The notes below the pieces were generated by a model, which saw only the letters and a program-made list of their open reading frames with translations, made no database searches and was not told the DNA's origin. DNA of 64,000 bases, taken from Vibrio sp. CB1-14 (lineage in GTDB: Bacteria; Pseudomonadota; Gammaproteobacteria; Enterobacterales; Vibrionaceae). This document shows positions 41,801 through 50,288 of the stretch, in pieces. Positions within the stretch are counted from its first letter, which is position 1, and the number at the start of each line of letters is the position of its first letter. The stretch covers positions 124,001-188,000 of the forward strand of contig NZ_CP115922.1 of NCBI RefSeq assembly GCF_040412085.2, in the 5' to 3' direction. A program made the translations under genes and the position numbers.

Positions 41801-41840
41801 GCTGCGATAAGCACTAACTAAAACCACGAGGGCGAAGACA

Positions 41841-42143
41841 ATGAATGCTTTTATCTTTCTTATTAATGAGCATGGACACTATTTTCAAATATCGAAGCAG
41901 GCATGGTCTCAGTTTGATACAGACTATCTGCTCAGGGCAGGGTGTGAGCTGTATCCGTCAAAGGATGCGATGTACCAATGGGTGATGAGCCGAGATCAAC
42001 TCGCTTTGGATGAAGTGGATGGTACTGAAATCTTAATTATTGCAGACGACAAAGGGGTTATAGTCGAAGTCAGTCATAGCGGCCAGCGAACTGAGGTAGA
42101 CGATCAGGATATCAACGACTGGTTGGCTGCCTATAAGCTCTGA
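41841..42143 (+). CDS. Unknown small acidic protein
   Basis: It has 100 residues, with a GAGGGCGAAGACA leader 41 bases after the previous gene and likely co-transcription with it. The sequence (DYLLRAGCELYPSKDAMYQWVMSR, then ILIIADDKGVIVEVSHSG) looks like a folded alpha/beta protein. No family recognised. Confidence 0.6.
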   Translation: MNAFIFLINEHGHYFQISKQAWSQFDTDYLLRAGCELYPSKDAMYQWVMSRDQLALDEVDGTEILIIADDKGVIVEVSHSGQRTEVDDQDINDWLAAYKL

Positions 42144-42211
42144 ACCGTTAACAGCGTTTGTGCTTCAAGAGTTGCTGAACAAATGAATATCCTCCCCCCG
42201 TTTTGGTTCTA

Positions 42212-42237
42212 AGCCCTGCAGTATGCGGGCTTTTTTT
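42212..42237 (+). terminator. Rho-independent terminator
   Basis: AGCCCTGCA-GTA-TGCGGGCT is followed by seven T, ending the 41273-42143 unit. Confidence 0.8.
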
Positions 42238-42319
42238 CTTTTTTGGTTGGGGGGAGGGTATTCCGGCGCTGCCATACTGACGATGTTTCCATTACAGTCG
42301 TTCGAATTAGGAGTCAGTT

Positions 42320-42559
42320 ATGAGCCATCAAAGAAACAAAAATACTGATACAAAACCACTCTCGCATGCCCCCTATTCTGCAGCACAGCCTGAGGTTAAG
42401 AATCGAGATGCTGAAATTTGCTCCTTGCAGCGTTCAGCGTCTAGAGCAAGGTTCTTTAGCAGTCTGCCTTTGATTGACCACGCTGAACATGATTACTTTC
42501 AGCGACAGTGGGACGACATGGAAGCCGATACCTCTCTATTTGATGACTTTCTAAGTTAG
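42320..42559 (+). CDS. Small acidic protein (79 residues)
   Basis: It has a good AGGAGTCAGTT ribosome site. The N-terminus is polar and disordered-looking; the C-terminus is acidic and aromatic (DYFQRQWDDMEADTSLFDDF). Unrecognised. Confidence 0.55.
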   Translation: MSHQRNKNTDTKPLSHAPYSAAQPEVKNRDAEICSLQRSASRARFFSSLPLIDHAEHDYFQRQWDDMEADTSLFDDFLS

Positions 42560-42630
42560 CTTATGGCGAGGAAAGTGAGCGCACAACCGCCATCCATATA
42601 CCTTGAATCTTAGCTTGTACATTGGGCGGC

Positions 42631-42819
42631 TCAGCCATGAAATAGCTTTAGAAGAGCCGCTAACTCAATGTTATGAAGGCTTGCTAGATAAGCAGCACTA
42701 AACAGCAGTAGTAGTTTGCAGAGTGTCTTGATGATTTCTCCAAGGTGCTCTGAGTTGAACCCCTCTGTTTTGACACACATAAATAAGAGTGTGCAGATAC
42801 AAGCAATCCAATAAACCAT
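42631..42819 (-). CDS. Small membrane protein (62 residues)
   Basis: It has a near-perfect AAGGAGGACGT ribosome site. Two hydrophobic segments (about 2-14 and 33-50) suggest a membrane hairpin. Function unknown. Confidence 0.6.
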   Translation of the reverse strand: MVYWIACICTLLFMCVKTEGFNSEHLGEIIKTLCKLLLLFSAAYLASLHNIELAALLKLFHG

Positions 42820-42851
42820 ACGTCCTCCTTGTTCCCCAGCGCGCCATTCAC

Positions 42852-43034
42852 TTAATCTAACCGAATGCAGCAGCGAGTGTGCGAATTTCCATGCTTACTT
42901 TTTAGAGCACTTTTGTTTCCGCATTTTTGACAGTGAAGGTGGCACAAATTGCTTTCCCTTCGACATGCACACGCAACCTGTCTTTTGTAGCTGATGTCCA
43001 GTACTTCAAGAGCGTTTGCCTTAGCACCTCTCAT
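42852..43034 (-). CDS. Possible Cys-rich small protein
   Basis: It has 60 residues with eight Cys and four His in the last 45 (CACRRESNLCHLHCQKCGNKS...), which could bind zinc. However, there is no ribosome site and no homologue I recognise. Chance cannot be excluded. Confidence 0.35.
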   Translation of the reverse strand: MRGAKANALEVLDISYKRQVACACRRESNLCHLHCQKCGNKSALKSKHGNSHTRCCIRLD

Positions 43035-43172
43035 ACAAAGTCCATAGGGGTGTAGTCATCATTTTTCCAAATGAACTATGCAGTGCAATGTATGTGTGTA
43101 GGAGTTGAGATTTCAATGCAAAAGAAAAAAACGAGGCACTTATGTTTTTGGAAAAGGGAGCAGTTGATACAA

Positions 43173-43198
43173 AAATACCTACCACTGGGTAGGTATTT
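43173..43198 (-). terminator. Hairpin terminator, minus strand
   Basis: AAATACCTACC-ACTG-GGTAGGTATTT is a perfect 11-bp stem about 65 bases after the stop of the 43262-44389 gene, with T-rich flanks on both strands. It may also act on plus-strand transcripts. Confidence 0.7.
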
Positions 43199-43261
43199 CA
43201 TCATGTAAAGCCTGCTGGCCGGTCAAGACGCTTACGCGTTTACGTCTTCTAATTTCAATAA

Positions 43262-44389
43262 TTATGGTTTGTAAAAGTAGCGGTTATCAGACAAAACATA
43301 ACCAATGATCTGCAAACCTTCCGCTTCTGGATCCAGTATGGTCGACATGCAAGCATCGCTTTTCGAAATATACTTATCAATCTCTCCTAGTTCTATGGGT
43401 AGCCTTGTATCGACATGCTTTGTAAGAGTGGGGAGCTCAACCATACCTATCAAAGTGGCGAAATAGTGGCTAGGCACACAAATTAGCAACTCATTGTCAC
43501 TGAGAATGTCTGCGCTACAAATTGGGTATTTTTTCCCATCTTCGCCGGTGTACATTTCGGACAAGGTAGAGTTTTCCAGAAGCGCAGCAATGTATGTTAA
43601 GTCAAAGCCCTTAGGTAACTCGACGAGTACACTCTCCAGCGCATTTTTTACTCGGTCTGCGAACAATTGGATTTTGTACATATCGTGAATAATCGCTTGT
43701 GCCGCCTCTTCGTCAGTCGATGCGTTGCTAAGAACGATTTTTGTCACAGTTGCTTCGTCATCGCCATAGTTGCGATAGTTAGGGTTATCGTTCTTTAGCT
43801 GAGCGCATGCAGCAAGCGCCTCTTCTAGGGTTTTGCACCACGCTTTATGAGTTGCTCTATCCCAAGCACCCCCATCAAGGCATTCGACCCTAAATGTTCT
43901 ATTTTCGCCATCAAATGACTCGAAAATGAAAGGCACGTTAAACCAGGCTTTTATCTCTTGTTCACTGCGTTGCTCATTACTGATATCAGGGTCTAGCGGG
44001 CTAAATTGAACGATTGGGCAACCTTCTATGACTTCGAACTCTGTTTGCTTTGGCGGGGCTTGCGTTAGTGCTAGCAGTATTTCTTCTTCGCTTAGTGAGT
44101 CGTATCGCTGGCTGAATGCAGCGGAGATGCGCTCATAGAATTTATCTGTCTTACGCCAGTTCAACCAACGTCCCGTTTCGTTGGTGTCGCTAGAAGTGAG
44201 GGCTTTAGCACAGTGTGTGAGATCAGAGTGACCTTTATAGCCGAACGCCATCGCGAGCGCGTCATTTCGCTTAAATGCGGAGAGCAGGGCTTGGTCACGG
44301 TACCTATAAACGATACTGCTGGAAATTTGCTTTGCTAATTGTTTGAAGTCTTCAAAATCCGAAGGGTAGACTTTGATCTGATGGGGCAT
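43262..44389 (-). CDS. Unknown 375-residue protein
   Basis: It has an AGGTGAATGC ribosome site. The N-terminal part (IYPSDFEDFKQLAKQISSSIVYRYRDQALLSAFKRNDALAMAFGYKGHSDLTHCAKAL-type text) reads like a small helical DNA- or protein-binding domain. The rest is acidic with no recognisable motif. It is a single-gene unit with its own terminator. Confidence 0.65.
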   Translation of the reverse strand: MPHQIKVYPSDFEDFKQLAKQISSSIVYRYRDQALLSAFKRNDALAMAFGYKGHSDLTHCAKALTSSDTNETGRWLNWRKTDKFYERISAAFSQRYDSLSEEEILLALTQAPPKQTEFEVIEGCPIVQFSPLDPDISNEQRSEQEIKAWFNVPFIFESFDGENRTFRVECLDGGAWDRATHKAWCKTLEEALAACAQLKNDNPNYRNYGDDEATVTKIVLSNASTDEEAAQAIIHDMYKIQLFADRVKNALESVLVELPKGFDLTYIAALLENSTLSEMYTGEDGKKYPICSADILSDNELLICVPSHYFATLIGMVELPTLTKHVDTRLPIELGEIDKYISKSDACMSTILDPEAEGLQIIGYVLSDNRYFYKP

Positions 44390-44629
44390 GCATTCACCTA
44401 TATCTATAGTGCATCCGCTTGCCTCAGGTGCACTACGTAAGTCAATGCATAGAATAAGATGTATAAAAAGCTATTGAGCATGGCAAGGCTCGAGGCGCAA
44501 CCCTCAGTGCAATACTATCGTAAAATCAGAATGTTGCAATAGTCTATTGATTAAGTATGCGGGCTACGCTGCCGTTCTTTACGATAGAGCACCAAACCCT
44601 CCGTCGTCTGATATTCATCTGAGTCGACC
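44390..44629. other. Gap of 240 bases, no feature seen
   Basis: Between the 43262-44389 gene and the methyltransferase stop I see no coding frame with a ribosome site, no strong hairpin and no tRNA. Confidence 0.5.
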
Positions 44630-45562
44630 TTAGGCATATTGGAGCACGTAATCAGTTAATCGTTTAGCGAAGGCTGGTGGTACGGCGTTGCCAATAAAAG
44701 CTTTTGTGGCGACTTTCGATGCTGGCCAATTGTAATTAGCAGGGAATGTTTGCGCGGCGGCTATCTCCTCAATTGTGATTGGTCGGATTTTATCTCCGAT
44801 CACAAGACTGTGTTTGTTCACGGTGGTGATTGTCGGTATAGGGGCATGAATGCTGTGCCCGCTGGTGGCACTGCCGTAGGCTGAGTCAATGAAGATATCA
44901 CCATGGTCACGTCTTGCGTTAGCCACTCGCTTGCGTGTCGCCGGTACACGGTTGGCAACGTTATCCCAGTCATGTCCTGCGATACTGAGATCAAGAAAGC
45001 TGCTCGCACCAATGAGCGGCTCTTTTTCAAGCTGAATAGGTAAGGGCGATCGCGTTCTTGTGGCAAGCAGGATAAGGCGATTACGACTTTGTGGTACACC
45101 ATGATGTTTTGCATTGAATGTGTTTTCAGAGACGGCGTAGCCAAGGGCTTTCAGTGCTTCAAGCCAAATGGGATATAGTGACCATTTTTTGAAATCTATG
45201 ACGTTTTCAATCAGAGCAACCGGGGTTTTGTGACACTCTAAACAGCTAATGACAGCCCAAGCGGTTGAGCGGCTCTTGTCAGAGTGGTAGTCGTTGTGAG
45301 GTTTTCCGCGTGCACGGGAATGTCCCTGACAGCATGGACTAGCGTAAAGAATGTCGTGCTTTGGCAAAAGACTCCAGTCTGCTTGGTGTAAGTCTTGAGT
45401 AACGTGTGTAGTGTTTGGGTGATTTCTTTGATGGGTCTCTACAGCAAGTGCATTGTGATTTGCTGCCCAGAGAACATCGACTCCTCCTAGCGTGGCTCCG
45501 ACGCTGGTACCACCAGCGCCTGCAAAAAGGTCAACGGCGGTGGCTACTCGATTTTTTATCAT
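44630..45562 (-). CDS. C5 cytosine-specific DNA methyltransferase
   Basis: It has 310 residues. Motif I DLFAGAGGTSVG (11-22), motif IV SPCCQGHS with catalytic Cys77, motif VI ENV (119-121), motif VIII HHGVPQSRNRLILLAT and motif X FIGNAVPPAFA are all present and in order. The target-recognition region between VIII and X is short. There is no restriction enzyme next to it, so it is a solitary methyltransferase that may protect the plasmid. A paired CGGACTTTT element lies upstream. Confidence 0.93.
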   Translation of the reverse strand: MIKNRVATAVDLFAGAGGTSVGATLGGVDVLWAANHNALAVETHQRNHPNTTHVTQDLHQADWSLLPKHDILYASPCCQGHSRARGKPHNDYHSDKSRSTAWAVISCLECHKTPVALIENVIDFKKWSLYPIWLEALKALGYAVSENTFNAKHHGVPQSRNRLILLATRTRSPLPIQLEKEPLIGASSFLDLSIAGHDWDNVANRVPATRKRVANARRDHGDIFIDSAYGSATSGHSIHAPIPTITTVNKHSLVIGDKIRPITIEEIAAAQTFPANYNWPASKVATKAFIGNAVPPAFAKRLTDYVLQYA

Positions 45563-45616
45563 AACAAGGATCTCCTGTTCGTGGTCTCCTCTTCATTCTT
45601 CAGCAGGTGGGTTAAA

Positions 45617-45660
45617 AAAAAGTCCGAAATTAACTAAAAAAACTTCGTAAACGGACTTTT
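45617..45660 (-). promoter_or_regulatory. Inverted pair of CGGACTTTT elements before the methyltransferase gene
   Basis: AAAAAGTCCG (45617-45626) and CGGACTTTT (45652-45660) face each other, with 35 bases spanned from GTCCG to CGGAC inclusive. The gene-proximal half ends 55 bases before the start. Confidence 0.6.
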
Positions 45661-45830
45661 CTCAGAACGTCCCCCTTTATGATGGTCGTAAGGTTAGGCC
45701 ATCAGCGGCACTTGCTTGGTTCGCCCTGAAACGGTCTAAATCAAAGTTAATTCTTGATGTGGCGTAGCGATATCGCTTGACTGGGAAGAGATATAGTCGA
45801 GCTCTATTGAAAGCCATGAGGAGCGCGAAA

Positions 45831-45992
45831 ATGGAAGTGATTGTTCAACTTGAAAATGGCGAGAAACGTATCGAAAACCTAGTCGAGTTTTCTGAAGGTT
45901 CGTTGGAAGATCTTTGTGAACGTGTTAGTTCAAATACAGGCCATTGCGTAGAAACTATCGATCTATCGACGTCGGAGCTCAAGCTGTTTTAA
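45831..45992 (+). CDS. Small acidic protein (53 residues)
   Basis: The start MEVIVQLENGEKRIENLVEF at 45831 follows AGGAGCGCGAAA; a longer frame from a TTG at 45777 is less likely. It resembles a small beta-sheet protein. It is followed by a strong terminator, so it is its own unit. Unrecognised. Confidence 0.55.
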   Translation: MEVIVQLENGEKRIENLVEFSEGSLEDLCERVSSNTGHCVETIDLSTSELKLF

Positions 45993-46030
45993 CCCAGATA
46001 GGCAGAGCTCTTGCTTATCGAATCGATAGG

Positions 46031-46078
46031 AAAACGCCGCCCAAAGCTGAAGATGAAAAGGCTTTGGGCGGCGTTTTT
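46031..46078 (+). terminator. Strong Rho-independent terminator
   Basis: The perfect 17-bp stem AAAACGCCGCCCAAAGC / GCTTTGGGCGGCGTTTT has a 13-base loop and runs of A and T on either side. The IS200-type element begins immediately after it, inserted next to the T-run. Confidence 0.92.
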
Positions 46079-46080
46079 GT

Positions 46081-46699
46081 TTTCTAACCCTAAACCACCT
46101 TCTAGGAAGGTGGTGATCGTCCATTAGGGCTTTGCCCGAAGGACGCTCATGTTCAAGATATCCAAGTTTGTAACCAGCAAATCAAGGAGAAAAAGAACAT
46201 GAGCAGATATGAATCCGCTTCACACGTATATTACAGGTGCCAGTACCACATAGTTTGGACGCCGAAGTACCGACTCAAAATTCTCAAGGGTAACTTGGGC
46301 AAAGAGCTGTACCGAAGTATCTATATCTACAGCAACATGAAAAACTGCAAGGTTGTAGAGTTGAACGTTCAAGTAGATCACGTCCACTTAGTTGTGAGAA
46401 TGCCACCAAGTTTGAGTATTTCAAAGTATATGGGATTTGTTAAAGGACGGACAGCGATAAGGCTGTTCAACAAATTTCCGTATCTAAGAAAGCAAAAGTT
46501 ATGGGGCAATAAGTTTTGGCAGCGTGGCTATTTTGTTGATTCGGTAGGAATGAACGAGGAAATAATCCGAAGATATGTCAGGCACCAAGATCGTGTGGGA
46601 AAGGAAGAAGAAGAGCGTCAGATGCATCTAGGGTTGAGTAACTAAAAGTTAGCCCCCTTCTAGGGGGCCATTCAAAGCCACCTGCTCAGCAGGTGGATT
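46081..46699 (+). mobile_element. IS200/IS605-type element, copy 1 (tnpA only)
   Basis: The left subterminal hairpin is CCACCTT-CTAG-GAAGGTGG-like; the right one is CCACCTGCTCAGCAGGTGG. There are no inverted terminal repeats and no target duplication. There is no tnpB. It is almost identical to the copy at 60973-61595. The ends are placed by comparing the two copies. Confidence 0.9.
46199..46645 (+). CDS. tnpA: IS200-type Y1 transposase TnpA
   Basis: It has 148 residues. The HUH motif is H61-V62-H63 (QVDHVHLVVRMP) and the nucleophile is Y126 (EIIRRYVRHQ). It transposes single-stranded DNA. It differs from the second copy by Tyr4 versus Asp4. Confidence 0.95.
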   Translation: MSRYESASHVYYRCQYHIVWTPKYRLKILKGNLGKELYRSIYIYSNMKNCKVVELNVQVDHVHLVVRMPPSLSISKYMGFVKGRTAIRLFNKFPYLRKQKLWGNKFWQRGYFVDSVGMNEEIIRRYVRHQDRVGKEEEERQMHLGLSN

Positions 46700-46797
46700 A
46701 TTTACTCTACAGCGTCATATCTTGCGCCCAGATGCGAACGTACTGAAAAATGTTGGTAAGCAGAACGACTTTACGCCTCGAGTAAGTCACCAAACGA

Positions 46798-47814
46798 TTA
46801 CTTGCGTTGGTAGCTAAAAGGCACATTTGTACTCGACTGAAGAGCGGTTAATGTTGGCAGAAAAACCACATTTCCGGCTTCGAACTGCTGTTTTAAATCC
46901 TTCTCTCCATACGTTCTGGCAAACTTTGATGGTGAATAGAACCAAGCAAAGGCTGGTTGAAAAGCGTAGTCATATGGGTACGTGCTGCTTAACGCACTCA
47001 TCGGAAAATCATCCGGCAATATCGCACTGATGACAGCGTAATTCGGTACTTTGCGTCCGTTGAATGCAGCAACTGGCTGTAGGTTGTCATTGACCACAAA
47101 TTGGAGGTGATTCAACACTTGAGACTGGCAATTCACGTCGTATATTGCATTTAGGCGAGTGATAAAACTCTCGACTTCAGGTGTACTTTGTTTGCATAAC
47201 TTCGAAAAGTTTCGATTCGAATCCGTGCGATTCCACGGAATGACGTGGTACGCGCTCTTGTACCAAACTTTCTCTAGCTCTTGAGAGAACTTTGTTTCGT
47301 CAATAAAAGTGTAATCGACATCGACTTTTCCGTAGCTAGTGGCAATCAGCTGTGCGAGTTCCTTTTGGTGGCTAGTGATTAATCGTTCTAGCTCCACTGG
47401 TGTCGTGGACTCACTCACTTCGACGAAGCGTAATATGCGGTTGTTGTTATAGAGTGAGCTGACATCCTTTTTATAGGATGAGCCCAAGAGGAAAGAGGAT
47501 GCATCCAACAAAGACGCACCGCTTGCTAGCAGAGCGACAGTACCACCAGCGCTAATCGCATCTTTTGCCGCCGAACTTCCTCGGACGAATGGCTGGTCAA
47601 GGTTATTGGCTCTGTCTATATCCACTTGGGTGTAGTCATACATGATTTTCATCGCGTTAGAGAACTGCTCATCGGGTTCAACCGCTTCTAATGACGACTC
47701 TGAAGCGAGCCGTTGATTCTCAATTGCGTATTGACCTGCATTGTAGGGTTTCGACGCGCACCCCACGATACTAAGTGAAGCGGCCATAGCCAGTAACTTT
47801 AAGCCAGTATTCAT
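46798..47814 (-). CDS. Lipoprotein, unknown
   Basis: It has 338 residues with a lipobox at SIVGC (Cys19). The mature part has a hydrophobic Gly/Ala stretch near 85-110 (AISAGGTVALLASGASLLDASSFLL) and three Cys. No domain recognised. It is probably a cell-envelope accessory; single gene. Confidence 0.75.
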   Translation of the reverse strand: MNTGLKLLAMAASLSIVGCASKPYNAGQYAIENQRLASESSLEAVEPDEQFSNAMKIMYDYTQVDIDRANNLDQPFVRGSSAAKDAISAGGTVALLASGASLLDASSFLLGSSYKKDVSSLYNNNRILRFVEVSESTTPVELERLITSHQKELAQLIATSYGKVDVDYTFIDETKFSQELEKVWYKSAYHVIPWNRTDSNRNFSKLCKQSTPEVESFITRLNAIYDVNCQSQVLNHLQFVVNDNLQPVAAFNGRKVPNYAVISAILPDDFPMSALSSTYPYDYAFQPAFAWFYSPSKFARTYGEKDLKQQFEAGNVVFLPTLTALQSSTNVPFSYQRK

Positions 47815-48161
47815 GACGTTTTCCTTAACTAAATTAGTAACTTATATATTTTATAAATTAAGGTTATCATGCCCTCGTAGTGAATGACATAGTTGAAGGA
47901 AAACTCAGAACTCTATTTCTTGATAGCCAATCTCAGCTCGAAAAATTCAATAAGAGTGCTGTCAATTTAGTTCGTGTTTCGTTAGAGGTTATCTTCTAAG
48001 ACCTAAGTACTGTCTATCAGAACGTCTATCCCACTAACTAAAACCTTTGTTACTTTTGATGAAAAATCGTCCGGTTTAATCATTTTGGCTTCTAAATCGG
48101 ACTTTTCCCCTCATTGAGTCGCGTACTCTGTTAATCAAGTCAGTGAACAAAGGAGTGCCTC
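47815..48161. other. Promoter region, 347 bases, no gene
   Basis: It holds the divergent promoters of the lipoprotein gene and the 48162 gene. The only structured element seen is the CGGACTTTT pair at 48063-48107. Confidence 0.55.
48063..48107 (+). promoter_or_regulatory. Inverted pair of CGGACTTTT elements before the 48162 gene
   Basis: AAAATCGTCCG and CGGACTTTT face each other with 34 bases spanned (48069-48102). The proximal half ends 55 bases before the start at 48162. It has the same geometry as the 45617-45660 pair. Confidence 0.6.
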
Positions 48162-48653
48162 ATGGGCGTATTTTTTGGTACCACACATTTTGTCGTCTTC
48201 GCCGACAGCCCATCGGATTGCTTGGTCAGCGTATCCAATTGCTACCCGTCACCATTGAACCCAAATGTCTACGAGCCAGTTGTTGGCCGTGAATATCTCT
48301 CTTTGGGTGAGGTAAAGCACTTTGACGATTTCGAGTCTGCCAAGGAGGCGCTCAGGTCACATATCTTGTCAACGACCGAGCTGGATCTCCTATCAAACGT
48401 CTATGCACAGACTTCTGCAAAACTCGATTTAGAAAGGCTGCAGCATGAGCGCAAAGTGGCCATTCGCAATAGCCGTAACGTAGCCTCTGATTCCAAAGGA
48501 TATTTTCAACAAGAGATCGAGCGCTTAAACAAGCGAATTGAGTGTCACAAGTCGTCGGTTGCCAAGCTTGACGCTCAGGTCAGAGCGCTACGAGCGCTGC
48601 GCAGAAGAAAGATTGAAGTGTCATTTTTACCAAAGGAGAAGGTCTATGCTTGA
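48162..48653 (+). CDS. Unknown protein with C-terminal coiled coil
   Basis: It has 163 residues. The N-terminal 60 residues are beta-rich (MGVFFGTTHFVVFADS). From about 85 there is a long charged helix (KLDLERLQHERKVAIRNS...QEIERLNKRIECHKSSVAKLDAQV). It overlaps the DUF4406 gene by 8 bases. Function unknown. Confidence 0.6.
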   Translation: MGVFFGTTHFVVFADSPSDCLVSVSNCYPSPLNPNVYEPVVGREYLSLGEVKHFDDFESAKEALRSHILSTTELDLLSNVYAQTSAKLDLERLQHERKVAIRNSRNVASDSKGYFQQEIERLNKRIECHKSSVAKLDAQVRALRALRRRKIEVSFLPKEKVYA

Positions 48654-49314
48654 ACGAGGCTTAGCTGCAGACTTGATGCAAACGATTATGGAAGCGTGCG
48701 ACTTTGGCGAGTACGAACTGGTGGCGTGCGATGGCGTCGATGTCTACGAAAAGAGTATTGAGCAGGTGTGCTACTTCAAGCGTTGTGAGGATGAGCCACA
48801 TGCCACACGGCTATGTTTAACGAATGACGCTGTTCGTCACCCATACTTACTCAATTGTGAGCAGGTAAGCGAACTGCTTAAAAAAGAGTTAGCCGAGATC
48901 AATCATGAAGTGTTGCCGGTTACGGGCAATTTACTACAGTTTCCCGTATCCAATAAGGCTAAAGTAGAGCCAATTCGTGAAGTGGTCTTTCTTTCAGGGG
49001 CAGTGACCGCCGGTGATATTACGTCTAACCGCAAAAGGTTCATGGACAGCGAGAAGCGCTATAGAGACTTAGGCTATACCGTTATCCACACCTGTCAGTT
49101 ACCGCTTGGACTGGGAGAGCGTGCCTACATGCGGGCTTCGATGGCGATGATATTCAATTGCGATAGAGTTGTGATGTTATCAGGATGGGAGCGCTCCTCA
49201 GGCGCACTAGCAGAGTACTTTTTGAGTAAAAAACTAGGATTACCTATCGTGTTTGATAACCCTAGTCATCCCAGTGAGTCTGATACAGCTTGCACCACTA
49301 CATCCACTCACTGA
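48646..49314 (+). CDS. DUF4406-domain protein (nucleoside 2-deoxyribosyltransferase-like)
   Basis: The start at 48646 follows AAAGGAGAAGGTCT. It has 222 residues. The C-terminal half VVFLSGAVTAGDITSNRKRFMDSEKRYRDLGYTVIHTCQLPLG...MASMAMIFNCDRVVMLSGWERSSGALAEYFLSKKLGLPIVF matches the Rossmann-like DUF4406 pattern, with a conserved acidic/Ser face (W-x-x-S-x-G-A). The N-terminal 100 residues are unlike known DUF4406 proteins. It is convergent with, and overlaps, the SEC-C gene by 17 bases. Confidence 0.75.
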   Translation: MLERGLAADLMQTIMEACDFGEYELVACDGVDVYEKSIEQVCYFKRCEDEPHATRLCLTNDAVRHPYLLNCEQVSELLKKELAEINHEVLPVTGNLLQFPVSNKAKVEPIREVVFLSGAVTAGDITSNRKRFMDSEKRYRDLGYTVIHTCQLPLGLGERAYMRASMAMIFNCDRVVMLSGWERSSGALAEYFLSKKLGLPIVFDNPSHPSESDTACTTTSTH

Positions 49315-50200
49315 ATATATGCGAAGGTGTTATCGTGGGTATGCCACCGCAGCATTTTTTGTACTTCTTACCAGAACCGCATTTGCAGGTATCGTTTGGT
49401 TTGATTTTTGCCTTAGCGATATGAGGATTTGTTGTCGGCTTCTTTTTTTGTTGCTCAAGTGATGTTCGGATCTCCTGAAGCATCGTGCTGGCTTCGCTAG
49501 AAATCCGCTCAGCAATTTGCCTTTGCACACTCCTAGATAAGCTGTACTCAATACCTATTTGGCTACCCATTTTTATCGCTGTATTTAACAACTCATGGCC
49601 TTGTTTCTCGTCTTTACTGTCGGTAACGCCTTCAAAGTAATCTATGGCCTTGGTAGCGTATGCGTCAGGGCAGTCGAGCTCAATTGCTCTGTCTAGAAAC
49701 TTGCGCGCATTGTCATGATCGGGAGCGATGAAATTATTATCGGTATAAAGCTGATAGAGGTCGATAAGTGCTTTCGTGTTCTCTTGTTCTGCCGCCTTGA
49801 TAAAGTATTCGATAGCCAATTCATAGTCTCCTTCCCGACACAGAACGTTGGCCAATAGGCATTGTGAAGGGGCGTAGCCGGCATTCGTTGATGCTTCCAG
49901 CCGCTCTCTTGCGTACTGAGGCAAATTATCATCGTTATACAACTGATAAGCGACACTCGCGTATCGAAAGAGTGGCTCCGATTTTCCCCATTCCAAGATC
50001 ATTTCATGGACGGAATTTTCGTGACCTTTCAGTTTTCGATAGCCTTCCATGTTTGTTGATAAGGCGCAGGCCATGCTGTAGCAGGCGAGAGCATGCTCAA
50101 GAAGCTCCATTCGCGACACTAGCTCAAGATCTGTTCCTATAACCGAACCATGCAAGACGCTATGGTGATACAACGACTCGTACATTCGTCCGGCTTTCAT
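49298..50200 (-). CDS. Sel1/TPR-like repeat protein with C-terminal SEC-C zinc motif
   Basis: Helical repeats of about 35 residues (YAPSQCLLANVLCREGDYELAIEYFIKAAEQENTKAL...) fill residues about 110-220. The end is CKCGSGKKYKKCCGG, a SEC-C zinc motif. The frame is open for at least 30 more codons upstream of the ATG at 50200 with protein-like text (LSLAKVSIKKPEVIIAEATLSTDYNAK), but no good start codon or ribosome site was found, so the true N-terminus is uncertain. Confidence 0.7.
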   Translation of the reverse strand: MKAGRMYESLYHHSVLHGSVIGTDLELVSRMELLEHALACYSMACALSTNMEGYRKLKGHENSVHEMILEWGKSEPLFRYASVAYQLYNDDNLPQYARERLEASTNAGYAPSQCLLANVLCREGDYELAIEYFIKAAEQENTKALIDLYQLYTDNNFIAPDHDNARKFLDRAIELDCPDAYATKAIDYFEGVTDSKDEKQGHELLNTAIKMGSQIGIEYSLSRSVQRQIAERISSEASTMLQEIRTSLEQQKKKPTTNPHIAKAKIKPNDTCKCGSGKKYKKCCGGIPTITPSHIFSEWM

Positions 50201-50288
50201 CTTTGCGTTGTAGTCAGTGCTTAATGTCGCTTCTGCAATAATGACTTCGGGCTTCTTTATGCTGACTTTGGCAAGGGAAAGGTCAAGC

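Noticed and set aside
44390..44629. Possible tRNA or small RNA before the methyltransferase stop
   Set aside because: No cloverleaf, no strong hairpin with T-run seen.
46081..46699. IS605 with tnpB
   Set aside because: Only tnpA lies between the two terminal hairpins; no TnpB-like frame, so it is IS200-type. No omega-RNA was sought further.
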